Source of the DNA: Paracoccaceae bacterium
Lineage (GTDB): Bacteria; Pseudomonadota; Alphaproteobacteria; Rhodobacterales; Rhodobacteraceae
Direction of reading: 5' to 3'
Assembly (NCBI GenBank): GCA_026709265.1
Contig: JAPOTI010000133.1
Coordinates: 1 to 41,959, forward strand
Length of the DNA stretch: 41,959 nt
The first letter of the stretch is position 1. Each line of letters starts with the position of its first letter. A program made the position numbers and the translations under genes. Positions 27,669 to 37,641 of this stretch are shown in pieces. The notes below the pieces were generated by a model that saw only the letters and a list, made by a program, of their open reading frames with translations, did not search any database and was not told where the DNA came from.

Positions 27669-29645
27669 TCAACCCTGGGCCGGAACAAATGAGGTGCGTC
27701 GCTGCCCTGCGGCAAGCCGGTAGCGGCGATCGGTCAAACTCACCAACCCGCCAAGTGACATCACAATAGCCCCCAGCCATATCCAGTTGGCCAATGGTTT
27801 CACATAAGCCTTGACGGTCACACCGCTCGGCTGGGGATCTCCAATCACCACATATACGTCCCGCAGGAATCCCATATCAATGGCCGCCTCGGTGGTGGTC
27901 ATTCCTGATGCCGGATAGAATCTCCTCTCCGGAAAGAGCTGAGCAACCGGTTCACCATCAGCAAGCAGGGTAAATTCCGCCTGTTGTGCACGATAATTGG
28001 GACCAGCCACCGTGTCGGCACGTTCAAATCGAAGCCCATATTGGCCCGATATCTGATAGTGATCACCGGGATTGGAGGTCCGAATGACCTCTGTCTCCCA
28101 CGCCGTGATCGCAGAAATTCCAGCGATCGTGATCGCCAGCCCGCCATGCGCCAGGGCCTTTCCCCACTCGGACCCGGGAAGTCCGATCACCCGTCGCAGT
28201 GTGACGCCCAGTTCTTGCCGGCGTGGGGCCACTCTTTGCCAGAAATCGATGAGGACACCCCCGGCCAACCACACCGCTATTGCCATCCCCAACCATCCGA
28301 CGACTGGCCCTCCTGACTGATAGATCAGCACGGCGACACCAGAGAGCAGGGACGCTGCCAACGCCATCCGCATGCGCCACAACACCACCGTTATTGCACC
28401 CCGCTTCCACGGCAAAGCGGCACCAATCGGTAGAATAGCGGCAAGAGCGGCGAGAAACGGCGTCACGGCGATATTGAAGAAAGGCGGCCCGACCGACAGT
28501 GTGCGCCCGAATATGAGCTCCGCTGCCAGCGGCCAGAAAGTACCAAGAAACACCACAATGGCTGCCACCGCCAGCAACAGATTGTTGGCAATCAAAGCCG
28601 TCTCCCGACTCACTGCAGCAAAAGCACCCGAAGGAACCATCGACGCACCACGCCATCCATAGAGACACAGCGCACCACCAGAAAAAACAAGAAGTATGGC
28701 GAGGATAAAGATCCCCCGGCCAGGGTCGCTGGCGAAGGTATGGACAGAAGTGATGATTCCGGACCGCACCAAAAAGGTTCCAAGAAGCGAAAACGAAAAG
28801 GCGAGGATGGCCAGCAGAAGCGTCCAGTTCCTGAGGGCTTCACGCTTCTCCGTTACCGTTGCCGAATGCAGGAGAGCGGTGGCAAACAGCCATGGCATGA
28901 AAGACGCATTCTCAACTGGATCCCAAAACCACCAGCCACCCCAACCAAGCTCGTAATAGGCCCACCACGACCCCAAGGCGATGCCAATGGTCAGAAAGAC
29001 CCAGGAGGCAAGCGTCCAGGGACGAACCCACCGGGCCCAGGCCGCATCGACGCGTCCGCGCAACAACGCTGCAACGGCAAAACTGAAGCTCACCGAAAGT
29101 CCGACATAGCCCATATAGAGAAATGGTGGATGAAAGGCCAAACCGGGATCCTGCAACAGCGGATTCAGTCCTGCCCCTTCGAACGGCACCGGAAAGCGTC
29201 TCTCGAATGGATTCGACGTAAACAGGATAAAGGCAAAAAAGGCGCTCGACACAGCAGCCTGAACGGCCAGAGTGAGCGATTTCAGGTGAACCGGAAGTTG
29301 ACGGCCAAAAACGGCAACCAGGCAGGAAAACAGAGACAGGACCAAAACCCATAAGAGCATGGACCCCTCATGATTGCCCCAGACACCGGACAATTTGTAG
29401 AGAAGTGGTTTGGCAGAATGTGAGTTCGTTGCAACAAGCGATACGGAAAAATCCGACTGGATAAAGGCATTGGTCAGAGCGGCGAAAGACAATGCTGTCA
29501 GAATGAACTGTGCAAAAGATGCCGGCGCCACCACCCGCATCCAGGATACCCACCCGCGCTGCGTCCCGATCAGCGGGATCGTGCACTGAACCAGGGCGCA
29601 AAGAAACGCAAGGATCAACGCGAAATGTCCCAGCTCGACAGTCAC
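27669..29645 (-). CDS. ccmF: Heme lyase CcmF (cytochrome c maturation)
   Basis: CcmF takes heme from holo-CcmE and attaches it to apocytochrome c. It is a large polytopic membrane protein with the periplasmic tryptophan-rich WWD motif, seen as WGGWWFWDPVENASFMPW. The frame opens at ATG 29690, but homologues begin MxxELGHFAL, and GTG 29645 gives MTVELGHFAL with GGTGG four bases upstream; I use this start (658 residues). ATG 29690 remains possible and has GGAG directly against it. The order ccmE-ccmF-ccmH matches the rhizobial cycJKL set; ccmG and ccmI are not between them. Confidence 0.94.
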   Translation of the reverse strand: MTVELGHFALILAFLCALVQCTIPLIGTQRGWVSWMRVVAPASFAQFILTALSFAALTNAFIQSDFSVSLVATNSHSAKPLLYKLSGVWGNHEGSMLLWVLVLSLFSCLVAVFGRQLPVHLKSLTLAVQAAVSSAFFAFILFTSNPFERRFPVPFEGAGLNPLLQDPGLAFHPPFLYMGYVGLSVSFSFAVAALLRGRVDAAWARWVRPWTLASWVFLTIGIALGSWWAYYELGWGGWWFWDPVENASFMPWLFATALLHSATVTEKREALRNWTLLLAILAFSFSLLGTFLVRSGIITSVHTFASDPGRGIFILAILLVFSGGALCLYGWRGASMVPSGAFAAVSRETALIANNLLLAVAAIVVFLGTFWPLAAELIFGRTLSVGPPFFNIAVTPFLAALAAILPIGAALPWKRGAITVVLWRMRMALAASLLSGVAVLIYQSGGPVVGWLGMAIAVWLAGGVLIDFWQRVAPRRQELGVTLRRVIGLPGSEWGKALAHGGLAITIAGISAITAWETEVIRTSNPGDHYQISGQYGLRFERADTVAGPNYRAQQAEFTLLADGEPVAQLFPERRFYPASGMTTTEAAIDMGFLRDVYVVIGDPQPSGVTVKAYVKPLANWIWLGAIVMSLGGLVSLTDRRYRLAAGQRRTSFVPAQG

Positions 29646-29721
29646 TTGCCACCGCGCCGCAAGAGTGACGGATGATCCCGGAAGCACCATCTCCTACGTC
29701 CGGTTATCAACTTGAATGCTG

Positions 29722-30168
29722 TCATAATCCGTCCGCGGGTTTGAACAAGCCCTGTTCCTTCAATGCATCGGCAACTTCTTTCGGCATATAGGTTTCGTCA
29801 TGCTTGGCAAGGACCTCTGTCGCCGTAAATACACCTGTCTGGTAACGTCCCAGAGCAACGACACCCTGCCCTTCGGCAAACAGATCCGGCAGGATTCCGG
29901 CAAATGCCACCTTGATTGAATGATGCTCATCGGAGACTTCAAACTCAACGCCACCGGATCCATGAACAACTGAACCCTCCGCCACCAATCCCCCCAGGCG
30001 AAACAGCTCGCCGGGCCGTGGCGTCTCATTGATAACATCGGTGGGGAGACGGAAATAGGCGATACCATCTCTGAAACCATAACCAACAAGAGACACGGCA
30101 GCCACAAGCAACAGCGCAGCAATCAGCACCAGGCGAATGCGGAGTTGTTTGCGCGGCGTTACCTGCAT
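29722..30168 (-). CDS. ccmE: Cytochrome c-type biogenesis protein CcmE (heme chaperone)
   Basis: CcmE covalently carries heme in the periplasm and hands it to CcmF. The 148-residue protein has a basic N-terminal stretch, one membrane anchor (about residues 12-31), and an OB-fold domain ending in the heme-binding HDETY motif, with His123 as the attachment residue and Tyr127. Upstream, about 200 bases separate it from argC; a short open frame there (30159-30368) is not convincing. In related genomes ccmI often precedes ccmE, but it is absent here. Confidence 0.95.
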   Translation of the reverse strand: MQVTPRKQLRIRLVLIAALLLVAAVSLVGYGFRDGIAYFRLPTDVINETPRPGELFRLGGLVAEGSVVHGSGGVEFEVSDEHHSIKVAFAGILPDLFAEGQGVVALGRYQTGVFTATEVLAKHDETYMPKEVADALKEQGLFKPADGL

Positions 30169-30371
30169 GGCTGATGCCGCCCAACCGCGAGAACATGAAT
30201 GATCATCATCGTATCGATACCTGCGGCCCGAAGAACAGATGTGATGTTGACACCGATATTGGGAGAGGTGTCGAGGACACCGATAACATCCCGTCGTCGC
30301 TGCGGGTCGGCGCCGAAAAACAACAGCATCAATTGCTCATCTCTGGTTACGGTTGCAAAAACGGGCATGAT

Positions 30372-31394
30372 TCAGGGAAAGAGTGGCGGCGTAAGCAAGG
30401 CTTCACTCTCTTGAAATCCCAGCATGAGATTGGCATTCTGTACGGCCTGCCCTGAGGAACCTTTGGTCAGGTTGTCGAGAGTCGAAAAGACCATCACCTG
30501 GTCTTCGCGCCGATCGGCCACGACTCCGAGATGCACGAAATTGGAACCCCGGACATGGCGGGTTGACGGCACATGACCGATTGGCAGGAGATGCACAAAG
30601 GTCTCTTCTTGATAACGCTCATTGAGTGACTCATAGATTCTTCTGGCATTTCCCTGGACATAAACGGTCGCCAGAATACCACGATTCTGTGGCAGCAAAT
30701 GCGGGACAAATGTCACCTCAACCGACCGACCCGCGACTGCGGAAAGCTGCTCATCAAATTCGGCCAAATGGCGGTGTCGCGCCACATTATAGGGCTGAAA
30801 TCCTTCTGAGACTTCCGCATGGAGAGACGTTTCACGCGGTGTCCTTCCAGCACCGGAAACACCCGTTTTGAGGTCAATAACAATATGATCACAATCAATA
30901 GAGTTGGTTTCGAGCAATGGCAGCAGAGCATAAAGCCCCGTTGCCGCATTGCATCCGGTACAGGCGACAAGACGGGCATCGCGAATTTGCCCACGGTAGA
31001 ATTCGGTCAGGCCGTAGACCGCATCGACCAGGAGATGGGGTGCCGAATGACCGGTGCCATACCAATGTTCGTAGGCTGCAAGCTCCTTGAGACGAAAATC
31101 TGCGGACAGATCGACCACTTTGACATCGTCCGGGATCTTGCCAATCACTTGATGGCTGGTTCCATGTGGCAAGGCGCAGAAGGCAAGATCAATCTCAGTC
31201 CAGTCAATTTCATCATACGTACGGAGAGTTGGAAGCTTCAGATGACGGAGTCCGGGATAGACGTATCTGTATTCCTTTCCCGCATTTCGATCAGCCGCGA
31301 GACAGGCCAGTTTCATTGCCGGGTGACCGGACAGGAGGCGCACCAGTTCGGCACCGGTATATCCGCTCGCTCCAATCACGGCGACATTTGCCAC
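30372..31394 (-). CDS. argC: N-acetyl-gamma-glutamyl-phosphate reductase
   Basis: ArgC reduces N-acetylglutamyl phosphate to the semialdehyde, the third step of arginine synthesis. The 340-residue protein has the NADP-binding [10 protein letters not shown] at its N-terminus, LSADFR and YGLTEFYR. The catalytic cysteine is Cys148, but its context is CTGCNAATG instead of the usual NPGCYPT. I start at GTG 31394 because AAAGGAAAT lies just upstream and the protein then begins [11 protein letters not shown]; the frame also has ATG 31415, which overlaps the murI stop. It follows murI by 17 bases. In many alphaproteobacteria argC follows rpsI directly; here murI intervenes. Confidence 0.94.
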   Translation of the reverse strand: MANVAVIGASGYTGAELVRLLSGHPAMKLACLAADRNAGKEYRYVYPGLRHLKLPTLRTYDEIDWTEIDLAFCALPHGTSHQVIGKIPDDVKVVDLSADFRLKELAAYEHWYGTGHSAPHLLVDAVYGLTEFYRGQIRDARLVACTGCNAATGLYALLPLLETNSIDCDHIVIDLKTGVSGAGRTPRETSLHAEVSEGFQPYNVARHRHLAEFDEQLSAVAGRSVEVTFVPHLLPQNRGILATVYVQGNARRIYESLNERYQEETFVHLLPIGHVPSTRHVRGSNFVHLGVVADRREDQVMVFSTLDNLTKGSSGQAVQNANLMLGFQESEALLTPPLFP

Positions 31395-31411
31395 TTGATT
31401 ATTTCCTTTTA

Positions 31412-32224
31412 TCACCTGACCGACTCAAATTGAATATTGCGTCCAAGAAATCTGATCGCTTTTGCCGACACCGAATCCGGAATACCGCTTGTCAGAAATC
31501 TCTCCACTGCTGCCTGCCCCGTCCATTCCGGACGCCGGTTGAGATAATCCGCCAGACTCTCAGCCACCAAGGATGCCTGATTGTAAATGGCAATCGGCCC
31601 CAATGCATCACGGAAGACATCCTCAACAAATGGATAATGGGTACAGCCGAGCACGGCGGCCTGGGGGGTCGGCATGCGCCGTAGCAGGGCCTCCACATGT
31701 CCCCTGGCAATTGCATTGGCCAGCAGCATGTCGCCATCTTCAATCGCGTCGACGAGGCCTGCACAGGGCTGGGATTCGACATCAGCACCGATGGCACGGA
31801 ATGCCAATTCCCGCTGAAAGGCGCGCGAGGCAACTGTAGCCGGTGTTGCAAACAGGGCGATCCGTTCGACCGATACCCGGCGCGGCGGCGAATTGTCCCC
31901 CCAACTGCGACCGGTGAGGGCTTCAATCATGGGAACAAAGACACCGAGAACGCGCTTGTCGCTGGGAAGCCATTTTTCCTGAATCCGTTTCAAAGCCGCA
32001 GAAGATGCCGTATTGCAGGCCAGAATCACCAGATCACAGCCATACTCCCATAATGTCTCGAGGCCCGAACAGGTGAAGCGAAAGACCTCGTCTGCACTGC
32101 GCACACCATAGGGCGCATTGCGGTTATCACCAAAGTAGCAGAAGGACACATGCTGCAACCGCGATGAGACGGCTTCATGGACCGTCAAGCCACCCAGCCC
32201 AGAGTCAAAAATTCCAATTGGCAT
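31412..32224 (-). CDS. murI: Glutamate racemase
   Basis: MurI interconverts L- and D-glutamate for peptidoglycan. The 270-residue protein has Asp7 in [10 protein letters not shown] and the two catalytic cysteines, Cys70 in [10 protein letters not shown] and Cys194 in LGCTHYPF. It is cofactor-independent by family. ATG 32224 is the start. It sits between rpsI (about 295 bases upstream) and argC (17 bases downstream) on the same strand, so argC probably depends on its transcript. Confidence 0.95.
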   Translation of the reverse strand: MPIGIFDSGLGGLTVHEAVSSRLQHVSFCYFGDNRNAPYGVRSADEVFRFTCSGLETLWEYGCDLVILACNTASSAALKRIQEKWLPSDKRVLGVFVPMIEALTGRSWGDNSPPRRVSVERIALFATPATVASRAFQRELAFRAIGADVESQPCAGLVDAIEDGDMLLANAIARGHVEALLRRMPTPQAAVLGCTHYPFVEDVFRDALGPIAIYNQASLVAESLADYLNRRPEWTGQAAVERFLTSGIPDSVSAKAIRFLGRNIQFESVR

Positions 32225-32441
32225 CAGCTTTTTCCAGAACAGCCTGCAACGGCGTTAGCGACCAGAATTACGCGTTGCGGACATTGAGTCACCTCAAGCA
32301 GGAAGATGATCTGCTGTTCTGCTTAAACCCGTTCAATGCGCATTGGCAATATCGGAGCCATAGTCTCTGACTTTATCAGGCACTTTCCGCACAAAGCGGC
32401 GATTCCAGACAGAGTTTGACGGGACTACTGATTTCATGTCC

Positions 32442-32475
32442 ACCCGGCTTGCAGGCCTCATCATCACCGCCGGGT
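32442..32475 (-). terminator. Inverted repeat downstream of rpsI
   Basis: ACCCGGC at 32442-32448 pairs perfectly with GCCGGGT at 32469-32475 across a 20-base loop, 45 bases past the rpsI stop. There is no clear T-run on the transcript side, so it may be an mRNA-end hairpin or chance. The rest of the rpsI-murI gap (32225-32519) shows nothing I can name. Confidence 0.3.
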
Positions 32476-32519
32476 ATCACACAATCACCTGATGAAGGTC
32501 TGACAGCAACAGAAAGGGA

Positions 32520-33023
32520 TTACCGTTTGGAAAACTGAAAACTCCGCCGGGCCTTGCGTTTGCCGTATTTCTTGCGCTCGACGACACGCGCATCGCGTGT
32601 CAGAAACCCCGCTGCCTTGAGTGCCGGTCTATGCGTCGGTTCATAGAGCTGGAGAGCCTTGGAAATACCGTGTTTGACAGCACCTGCCTGCCCTGAAAGA
32701 CCGCCTCCCTTCACGGTCGCCATGACGTCGAACTGATTTTCCACATTCACCAGCTGAAACGGGCGCCGAAGAATCATCTGCAGAACCGGTCTGACAAAAT
32801 ACTCCTCCATCACCTTGCCGTTGACGATGATGCGCCCACCGCCGGGCTTGACCCAAACCCGTGCAATCGCATTCTTTCGTTTTCCGGTTGCATAAGAGCG
32901 TCCCAACTCATCACGCTGCGGCTCGCGTTCGACAACAGTCTCTGTCGCCGGCGGCTCGACTATATTCGCGTTTTGAAGATCCTCGAGAGAACCCAGCGAT
33001 TCACCCGTCTGCGATTCACTCAT
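32520..33023 (-). CDS. rpsI: 30S ribosomal protein S9
   Basis: S9 sits at the 30S head, with its C-terminal tail reaching the P-site tRNA. The 167-residue protein has the conserved core starting at [14 protein letters not shown] and ends with the basic tail [11 protein letters not shown]. The N-terminal extension of about 40 residues, acidic and Pro/Glu-rich, is usual in alphaproteobacteria. ATG 33023 overlaps the rplM stop by four bases (ATGA). Confidence 0.97.
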   Translation of the reverse strand: MSESQTGESLGSLEDLQNANIVEPPATETVVEREPQRDELGRSYATGKRKNAIARVWVKPGGGRIIVNGKVMEEYFVRPVLQMILRRPFQLVNVENQFDVMATVKGGGLSGQAGAVKHGISKALQLYEPTHRPALKAAGFLTRDARVVERKKYGKRKARRSFQFSKR

Positions 33024-33490
33024 TTGACTGCGCTCCGCATATTTTTGTTGTTCTGCTGACTGAAATTGACCCGTTCCGGTTGCTGCGCTTCATGCGGATG
33101 TTTCGGACCGGCATAAACGCGCAGATTACCCATCAGCTTGCGTGACAATCGGTTGCCTGGCAACATCCGTTGCACAGCTTTGGTAATCAATCGCTCTGGA
33201 TGTTGACCCTCGAGAATCTGTTCAGCAGTTCGTGATTTGATGCCTCCGGGATAACCGGTATGCCAATAGTGGATTTTCTGGCGACGTTTTTGCCCGGTCA
33301 ACTGGACCTTGTCCGCATTGACGATGATCACATTGTCACCACAATCCATATGTGGTGTGAATATCGGCTTGTGTTTACCGCGAAGTCGCACCGCCACTTC
33401 CGCCGCGAGTCGGCCAAGGACAACTCCTTCCGCATCAATGAGAACCCAACTCTTCGCAATATCATCGGGTTTTGCTGAAAATGTTCGCAT
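33020..33490 (-). CDS. rplM: 50S ribosomal protein L13
   Basis: L13 is an early-assembly protein of the large subunit. The 156-residue protein begins [20 protein letters not shown], with the conserved [20 protein letters not shown] and YHTG-type (YWHTGYPGG) segments. ATG 33490 fits homologues; the frame extends upstream to TTG 33505. It leads the rplM-rpsI pair, with translation coupled through an overlap. Confidence 0.97.
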   Translation of the reverse strand: MRTFSAKPDDIAKSWVLIDAEGVVLGRLAAEVAVRLRGKHKPIFTPHMDCGDNVIIVNADKVQLTGQKRRQKIHYWHTGYPGGIKSRTAEQILEGQHPERLITKAVQRMLPGNRLSRKLMGNLRVYAGPKHPHEAQQPERVNFSQQNNKNMRSAVK

Positions 33491-33533
33491 TTCCTGTCCA
33501 CTCAATCCCTACTTGGCACTGCACCAAGCCGCC

Positions 33534-33561
33534 CGTTTAACAATCTTGACCCTTCTGTCAA
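33534..33561 (-). promoter_or_regulatory. Possible promoter of rplM-rpsI
   Basis: On the minus strand TTGACA (33556-33561) is followed after 16 bases by TAAACG (33534-33539), a poor -10. The -35 match is exact and the position, about 45-70 bases before rplM, is right, but support is weak. Confidence 0.28.
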
Positions 33562-33601
33562 CGAAATTCGTATGCGGCAACGCCCGTTTCAGGCATCTCC
33601 C

Positions 33602-35086
33602 TCAACCAAGACCATATATCTCACCGAACTTGTCACGCAAATAATCCAGAAGCGGCATTTCAGAGACAGTCTCACCCGTCGCCGCCTGGATAATCTCCAG
33701 CGGCTGCAAAGATGCGCCATGTCGATGCACTTTTTCTTGCATCCACGCAACCGCGCTGGTCGGGTCTCCTCGGCGCAGGTCGCGATCGAGCTCGGGTAGA
33801 TCCTGAATCAAACGTGCATGCAGACAGGCACTGTAAATGTTGCCCAGAGTGTAAGTGGGGAAGTAGCCGAAACTGCCCGATGCCCAATGCGTGTCCTGCA
33901 GCATGCCATTGGAAGGCTTATCGACGGCAACACCGAAATCCCCAAGAAATCGCTCGTTCCATGCCACCTCAAGATCACCAACCTCAAGGTCGCCGGAAAC
34001 AAGTGCCCTCTCGAGATCAAAGCGAAGCAGAATATGCAGGTTATACTGCACTTCATCCGCCATCGTACGAATGAATCCATCCGACACACTGTTGCAGCAA
34101 CAGTAGAGTGTGTGCGCATCAATGATTCCAAAGTCGCCCAGTTCCTGTTTCAGGCAATCAAACAGCCAGGCGATGAACGATGCTCCCCGCGCAATCTGAT
34201 TCTCGAGAAACCGTGACTGACTCTCGTGAATCCCCAACGACGACGCCATGCCAGCAGGTGTCATCGCCAAATCAGGTGCAATATTCTGTTCGTACAAGGC
34301 GTGACCGGTTTCGTGGATGGTGGCAAACAGGCAATCCAACAGATCAGTCTCATCGACTCGGGTTGTGATCCGCACATCATCACCGTCTCCACACGTAAAT
34401 GGATGAACGGAAAGATCCAGCCGACCACGCTTCCAATCGTAACCGAACTTGCCGGCGATCTGCCGTGCCAAGGCCAGTTGCTGATCTCTGGGAAAATCCA
34501 CTGTCGGAATCGGTTCGATGGGATCGGCGCACCGAATCTGGTCCCGCAATTCGGTGAGTCCGCGACGCAACCGGATAAACATTTCATGAACCCATTCAGC
34601 ATCGGTATCAGGCTCATAACAATTGAACAATGCATTGTAACGACCGTCGCCTTCGTCGAGTGCATCGGCCTCCTGCCGCTTGAGAGACACCACTTCGGCC
34701 AGGAAGGGCAAGAATGCAGCGACATCTTCGCTTTCTTTCGCCTGTTTCCAATTTTGTGTTGCCAGTGACGAGGCACGTGAGATTGCTGCGGCCAGATCAG
34801 CCGGAATCGCCGCGACGCGTTTTCGCTCGCGCTTGATGAGGCGCAGATTGATCTGGCCCAGCCGATCAAGGTCCGCATGATCGGTGCGCGCGATCAATTC
34901 CCCGAATTCGCCTGAGTCAATTCGCTCATGGATGACGCGCGTGATCACCGCCAGCTGATCTGCCCTCTGCCGTGCCGCATTGACAGGCATATATGTTTGC
35001 TGGTCCCAATGCGCCAAACCGATCAGTTGCTTCAATGAAACGGTTTCTTTCCAATGGCGCAGTAATGCCTGATAGGCTGTCAACAC
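33602..35086 (-). CDS. M32-family metallocarboxypeptidase
   Basis: M32 enzymes (Taq carboxypeptidase family) remove C-terminal residues from peptides, using a metal held by HExxH. The 494-residue protein has HETGHALYEQN with the two His ligands and catalytic Glu, and the family segments HPFTCGDGDDVRITTR before it and GIHESQSRFLENQ after it. The frame opens at GTG 35107, but GGAAGGA lies seven bases before GTG 35086, which I take as start. It lies between ctaA and rplM in the co-directional block. Confidence 0.91.
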   Translation of the reverse strand: MLTAYQALLRHWKETVSLKQLIGLAHWDQQTYMPVNAARQRADQLAVITRVIHERIDSGEFGELIARTDHADLDRLGQINLRLIKRERKRVAAIPADLAAAISRASSLATQNWKQAKESEDVAAFLPFLAEVVSLKRQEADALDEGDGRYNALFNCYEPDTDAEWVHEMFIRLRRGLTELRDQIRCADPIEPIPTVDFPRDQQLALARQIAGKFGYDWKRGRLDLSVHPFTCGDGDDVRITTRVDETDLLDCLFATIHETGHALYEQNIAPDLAMTPAGMASSLGIHESQSRFLENQIARGASFIAWLFDCLKQELGDFGIIDAHTLYCCCNSVSDGFIRTMADEVQYNLHILLRFDLERALVSGDLEVGDLEVAWNERFLGDFGVAVDKPSNGMLQDTHWASGSFGYFPTYTLGNIYSACLHARLIQDLPELDRDLRRGDPTSAVAWMQEKVHRHGASLQPLEIIQAATGETVSEMPLLDYLRDKFGEIYGLG

Positions 35087-35119
35087 AACATTATCCTTCC
35101 ACCTCACACAATATGCGTA

Positions 35120-36253
35120 TCACCTGATCATGCGCCGGGGAAAACGTGCTTCATATCGCAACCACAGCGCGACATGAAACAAGATGATTGCGGTGACCTG
35201 GTGAATCAGTGCTGCTGCAGGTTGAGCTGCAGTCAACGTGGTCGCAATTCCCAGACCCATCTGCACAAAAGTCGTGAACAGGAGCCAGTTGCAGACATTC
35301 ATGACTGTGCGCAATCCCGAGCGGCGACTGATCGCCCACAGATAGATGGCGGCCACCAAAGTCAGGTATCCAAGAATCCGGTGATTGAAATGGACAAGTG
35401 CCGGATTGCCAATAAAATTAATGGGCCACGGCATGTCATTGAAACTGTCTGATGGCAGGAATTCGCCATTCATCAGCGGCCAGGTCGGAAAATACGCCCC
35501 GGCATCGTGACCCGCAACAAGTGCGCCGGCAAGCAGTTGCAACAGGAGTAACGCAATCATCCATCCCGCAGCCTGATCCAGTCGCCTGTTCCGTGATCGC
35601 CGCGCTTGAAACAATTCATGTCGTGGTCGGTTCAGCAACAGGATTTCCCAAAATGTCAGCCCCGCAATCACGAGTGCCAGTCCGAGATGGATCGCCAGCC
35701 GATAAGGTGCCACATCAAGGGCTGTCTTGGTCAAACCACTTGCCACCATCCACCAACCGACAACACCTTGAACAGCAATCAACCCACCGACTGCGGCGGC
35801 GCGGCGCGTCGAATGACCCGTCAACTGTTTGCTAAGGATGAACCAGACAAAGCCGAACAACCACGCGATCCCCACAGCTCTGCCCATCATCCGATGTGCC
35901 CATTCCCACCAATAGATTGTCCTGAACTCTGCCATGGTCATGGCAAAATTCTGGTTGATGAATTCTGCCGTCTCTCGATATTTTGCAAATTCCGTTTGCC
36001 AGCCACTCTCGTTGAATGGCGGAATCATTCCGGTGACCGGCTTCCATTCGGTGATAGACAACCCTGAATCTGTCAGCCGCGTGATGCCACCGACAATTAT
36101 GGTCATCAAAGTGAGGGACAACACGATGGCAAACCAAATCAAGACTGGCCGATTCACTTCAAATGATGCCACTTTTGTAACGACAGAATCTGTCTCGACC
36201 CTGCGATCGACCTCTTCAAAAACCTTGCGTCTGGTCATGAATCGTTTTCTCAC
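35120..36253 (-). CDS. ctaA: Heme a synthase (COX15/CtaA)
   Basis: CtaA oxidises the methyl group of heme o to the formyl group of heme a for aa3-type cytochrome oxidases. The 377-residue protein has about eight membrane helices arranged as two four-helix halves, with the heme-ligand histidines visible in WAHRMMGR, AIHLGLAL, FNHRILGY and ALIHQVTAI. GGITRLTDSGLSITEWKP is a strong family signature. The GTG start at 36253 overlaps the trmJ stop (GTGA), suggesting coupling; ATG 36238 is an in-frame alternative. Its presence implies a heme a-containing oxidase elsewhere in the genome. Confidence 0.95.
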   Translation of the reverse strand: MRKRFMTRRKVFEEVDRRVETDSVVTKVASFEVNRPVLIWFAIVLSLTLMTIIVGGITRLTDSGLSITEWKPVTGMIPPFNESGWQTEFAKYRETAEFINQNFAMTMAEFRTIYWWEWAHRMMGRAVGIAWLFGFVWFILSKQLTGHSTRRAAAVGGLIAVQGVVGWWMVASGLTKTALDVAPYRLAIHLGLALVIAGLTFWEILLLNRPRHELFQARRSRNRRLDQAAGWMIALLLLQLLAGALVAGHDAGAYFPTWPLMNGEFLPSDSFNDMPWPINFIGNPALVHFNHRILGYLTLVAAIYLWAISRRSGLRTVMNVCNWLLFTTFVQMGLGIATTLTAAQPAAALIHQVTAIILFHVALWLRYEARFPRRMIR

Positions 36254-37023
36254 ACCGAATCGTGTGCGTCGTGAGAATGTCGCGCCAAAGCACGCCGGAC
36301 ACCATGCAGTGTCCGCAATTCCGGTGGCGTCAAATCCATGCGCATAAACAGTCCTCTCAAGTTGAAACGCATTCCCTCGGCTTTTTCCGGTGGATAAAAA
36401 TACCCCGTCTGTTCAAGTTCCTCCACCAACAGGTCAACAAATTTTGCCTTGTCGGCGATCTCTGCGAGTGGCTGACTGATCCCGACAGTCTCTTTGCCGC
36501 CCACGGTGGTCGTCCGCATCCACTCATAGCAGATAACCGCCACGGATTGAGCTAGATTGAGCGATTTGAATTGTGGGTTGACGGGTATGGCAATCAATGC
36601 GTTGGTGGACGCAACATCCGCATTTGTGAGCCCCGATCGTTCGGGACCAAAGACAATTGCTGTGCGCTGACCCTTGTTGCTGCGCTGAAAAAGATCCCGG
36701 ACCGCATCCTGCGGAGTCAGAATGGGCCGGACCAAGTCGCGCTCCCGTGCCGTCGCTGCCATTGCAAAATCAATACCCACCAACGCCGATCTGAGGTCTG
36801 TCATGACCTGCGCATGATCCAGCAAACGCCCGGCACCGCTCGCCATGGCAATGGCATGCTGGTTTGGCCAGCCATCTCGCGGGGCACAAAGCCTGAGATC
36901 CTGGAATCCAAAATTGAGCATCACCCGGGCGGCGGCACCGATATTTTCACCCAACTGTGGCTGAACCAATATAATGGCTGGTAACGAATTATTGTTGTCA
37001 GTTTCGTTGGGCATGTCCTGCAT
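36250..37023 (-). CDS. trmJ: tRNA 2'-O-methyltransferase, TrmJ type
   Basis: TrmJ methylates the ribose of residue 32 in several tRNAs using SAM. The 257-residue SPOUT-fold protein shows NIGAAARVMLNFG, the motif FGPERSGLTN and the knot motif IPVNPQFKSLNLAQSV, followed by a helical C-terminal extension (EELEQTGYF...NLRGLFMR) that distinguishes TrmJ from shorter TrmH relatives. Start ATG 37023 follows a GAAGAAG stretch; ATG 37014 is also possible. It opens the minus-strand block and overlaps ctaA by four bases. Confidence 0.92.
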   Translation of the reverse strand: MQDMPNETDNNNSLPAIILVQPQLGENIGAAARVMLNFGFQDLRLCAPRDGWPNQHAIAMASGAGRLLDHAQVMTDLRSALVGIDFAMAATARERDLVRPILTPQDAVRDLFQRSNKGQRTAIVFGPERSGLTNADVASTNALIAIPVNPQFKSLNLAQSVAVICYEWMRTTTVGGKETVGISQPLAEIADKAKFVDLLVEELEQTGYFYPPEKAEGMRFNLRGLFMRMDLTPPELRTLHGVRRALARHSHDAHDSV

Positions 37024-37641
37024 CTTCTTCGATTCAACATCTCAGATCCGTCGTGTTGGTCTAACCTATCCATGTCTTCGCTGACAGCGTCTTCAAACAA
37101 GCTGTCTTTCGCTTTCTCCACTGCGCTGTCTCAATCCCGTCTTCACCTGCCTCAACCAAACGCAGATTCGACCCGTTTCTCCAATTCTGGATACCGCTTC
37201 TCGTTCACGTCATAATCAAGAATTATTGGCCGCCAGCACATTTGCCCGCTTCCAGTTTGACGTGCAATGCCAGAGGGTCATTCCATCAAGAACTTTTGTG
37301 GTCTCCATGCGTTGGGGCAAGATGATCCTGATACAGTGGACAGTTTTGGGGTGACCTTGGGATGGTCCCAGTTTCATCCTGCTGACGCGATTCATGTTGC
37401 AGGTCAACGACAAGATGATTGAGGCCAGCCTGCAACCTATTGACTCCACAGACTGAACACGCGCCTGACATTGTGGCCTAAACCGGGTTCATACCGGCAG
37501 ACTGGGGAGATCACCTTCCGGGCACAGTACAAATCAGGACACTTTGACAGCGTCGATGCCAAACTGGCCTACAGACGACGAAACGACAATGCACATCTCT
37601 GACCCGTTGACCATCAGCCGAGAAATGCTTACCGTGTGGCA
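37024..37641. other. Intergenic region without recognisable genes
   Basis: This 618-base stretch should hold the trmJ promoter. Small open frames (for example 37216-37449, minus) have no family signature or ribosome binding site. I see no tRNA, repeat array or strong hairpin. Confidence 0.45.

Noticed and set aside
30159-30368. A 69-codon minus-strand frame filling the argC-ccmE gap
   Set aside because: It starts three bases after the argC stop, but has no ribosome binding site, no family resemblance and overlaps the ccmE start; I treat it as chance.
32520-33023. S9 N-terminal extension as a fusion
   Set aside because: Extensions of this size and acidic composition are normal for alphaproteobacterial S9.
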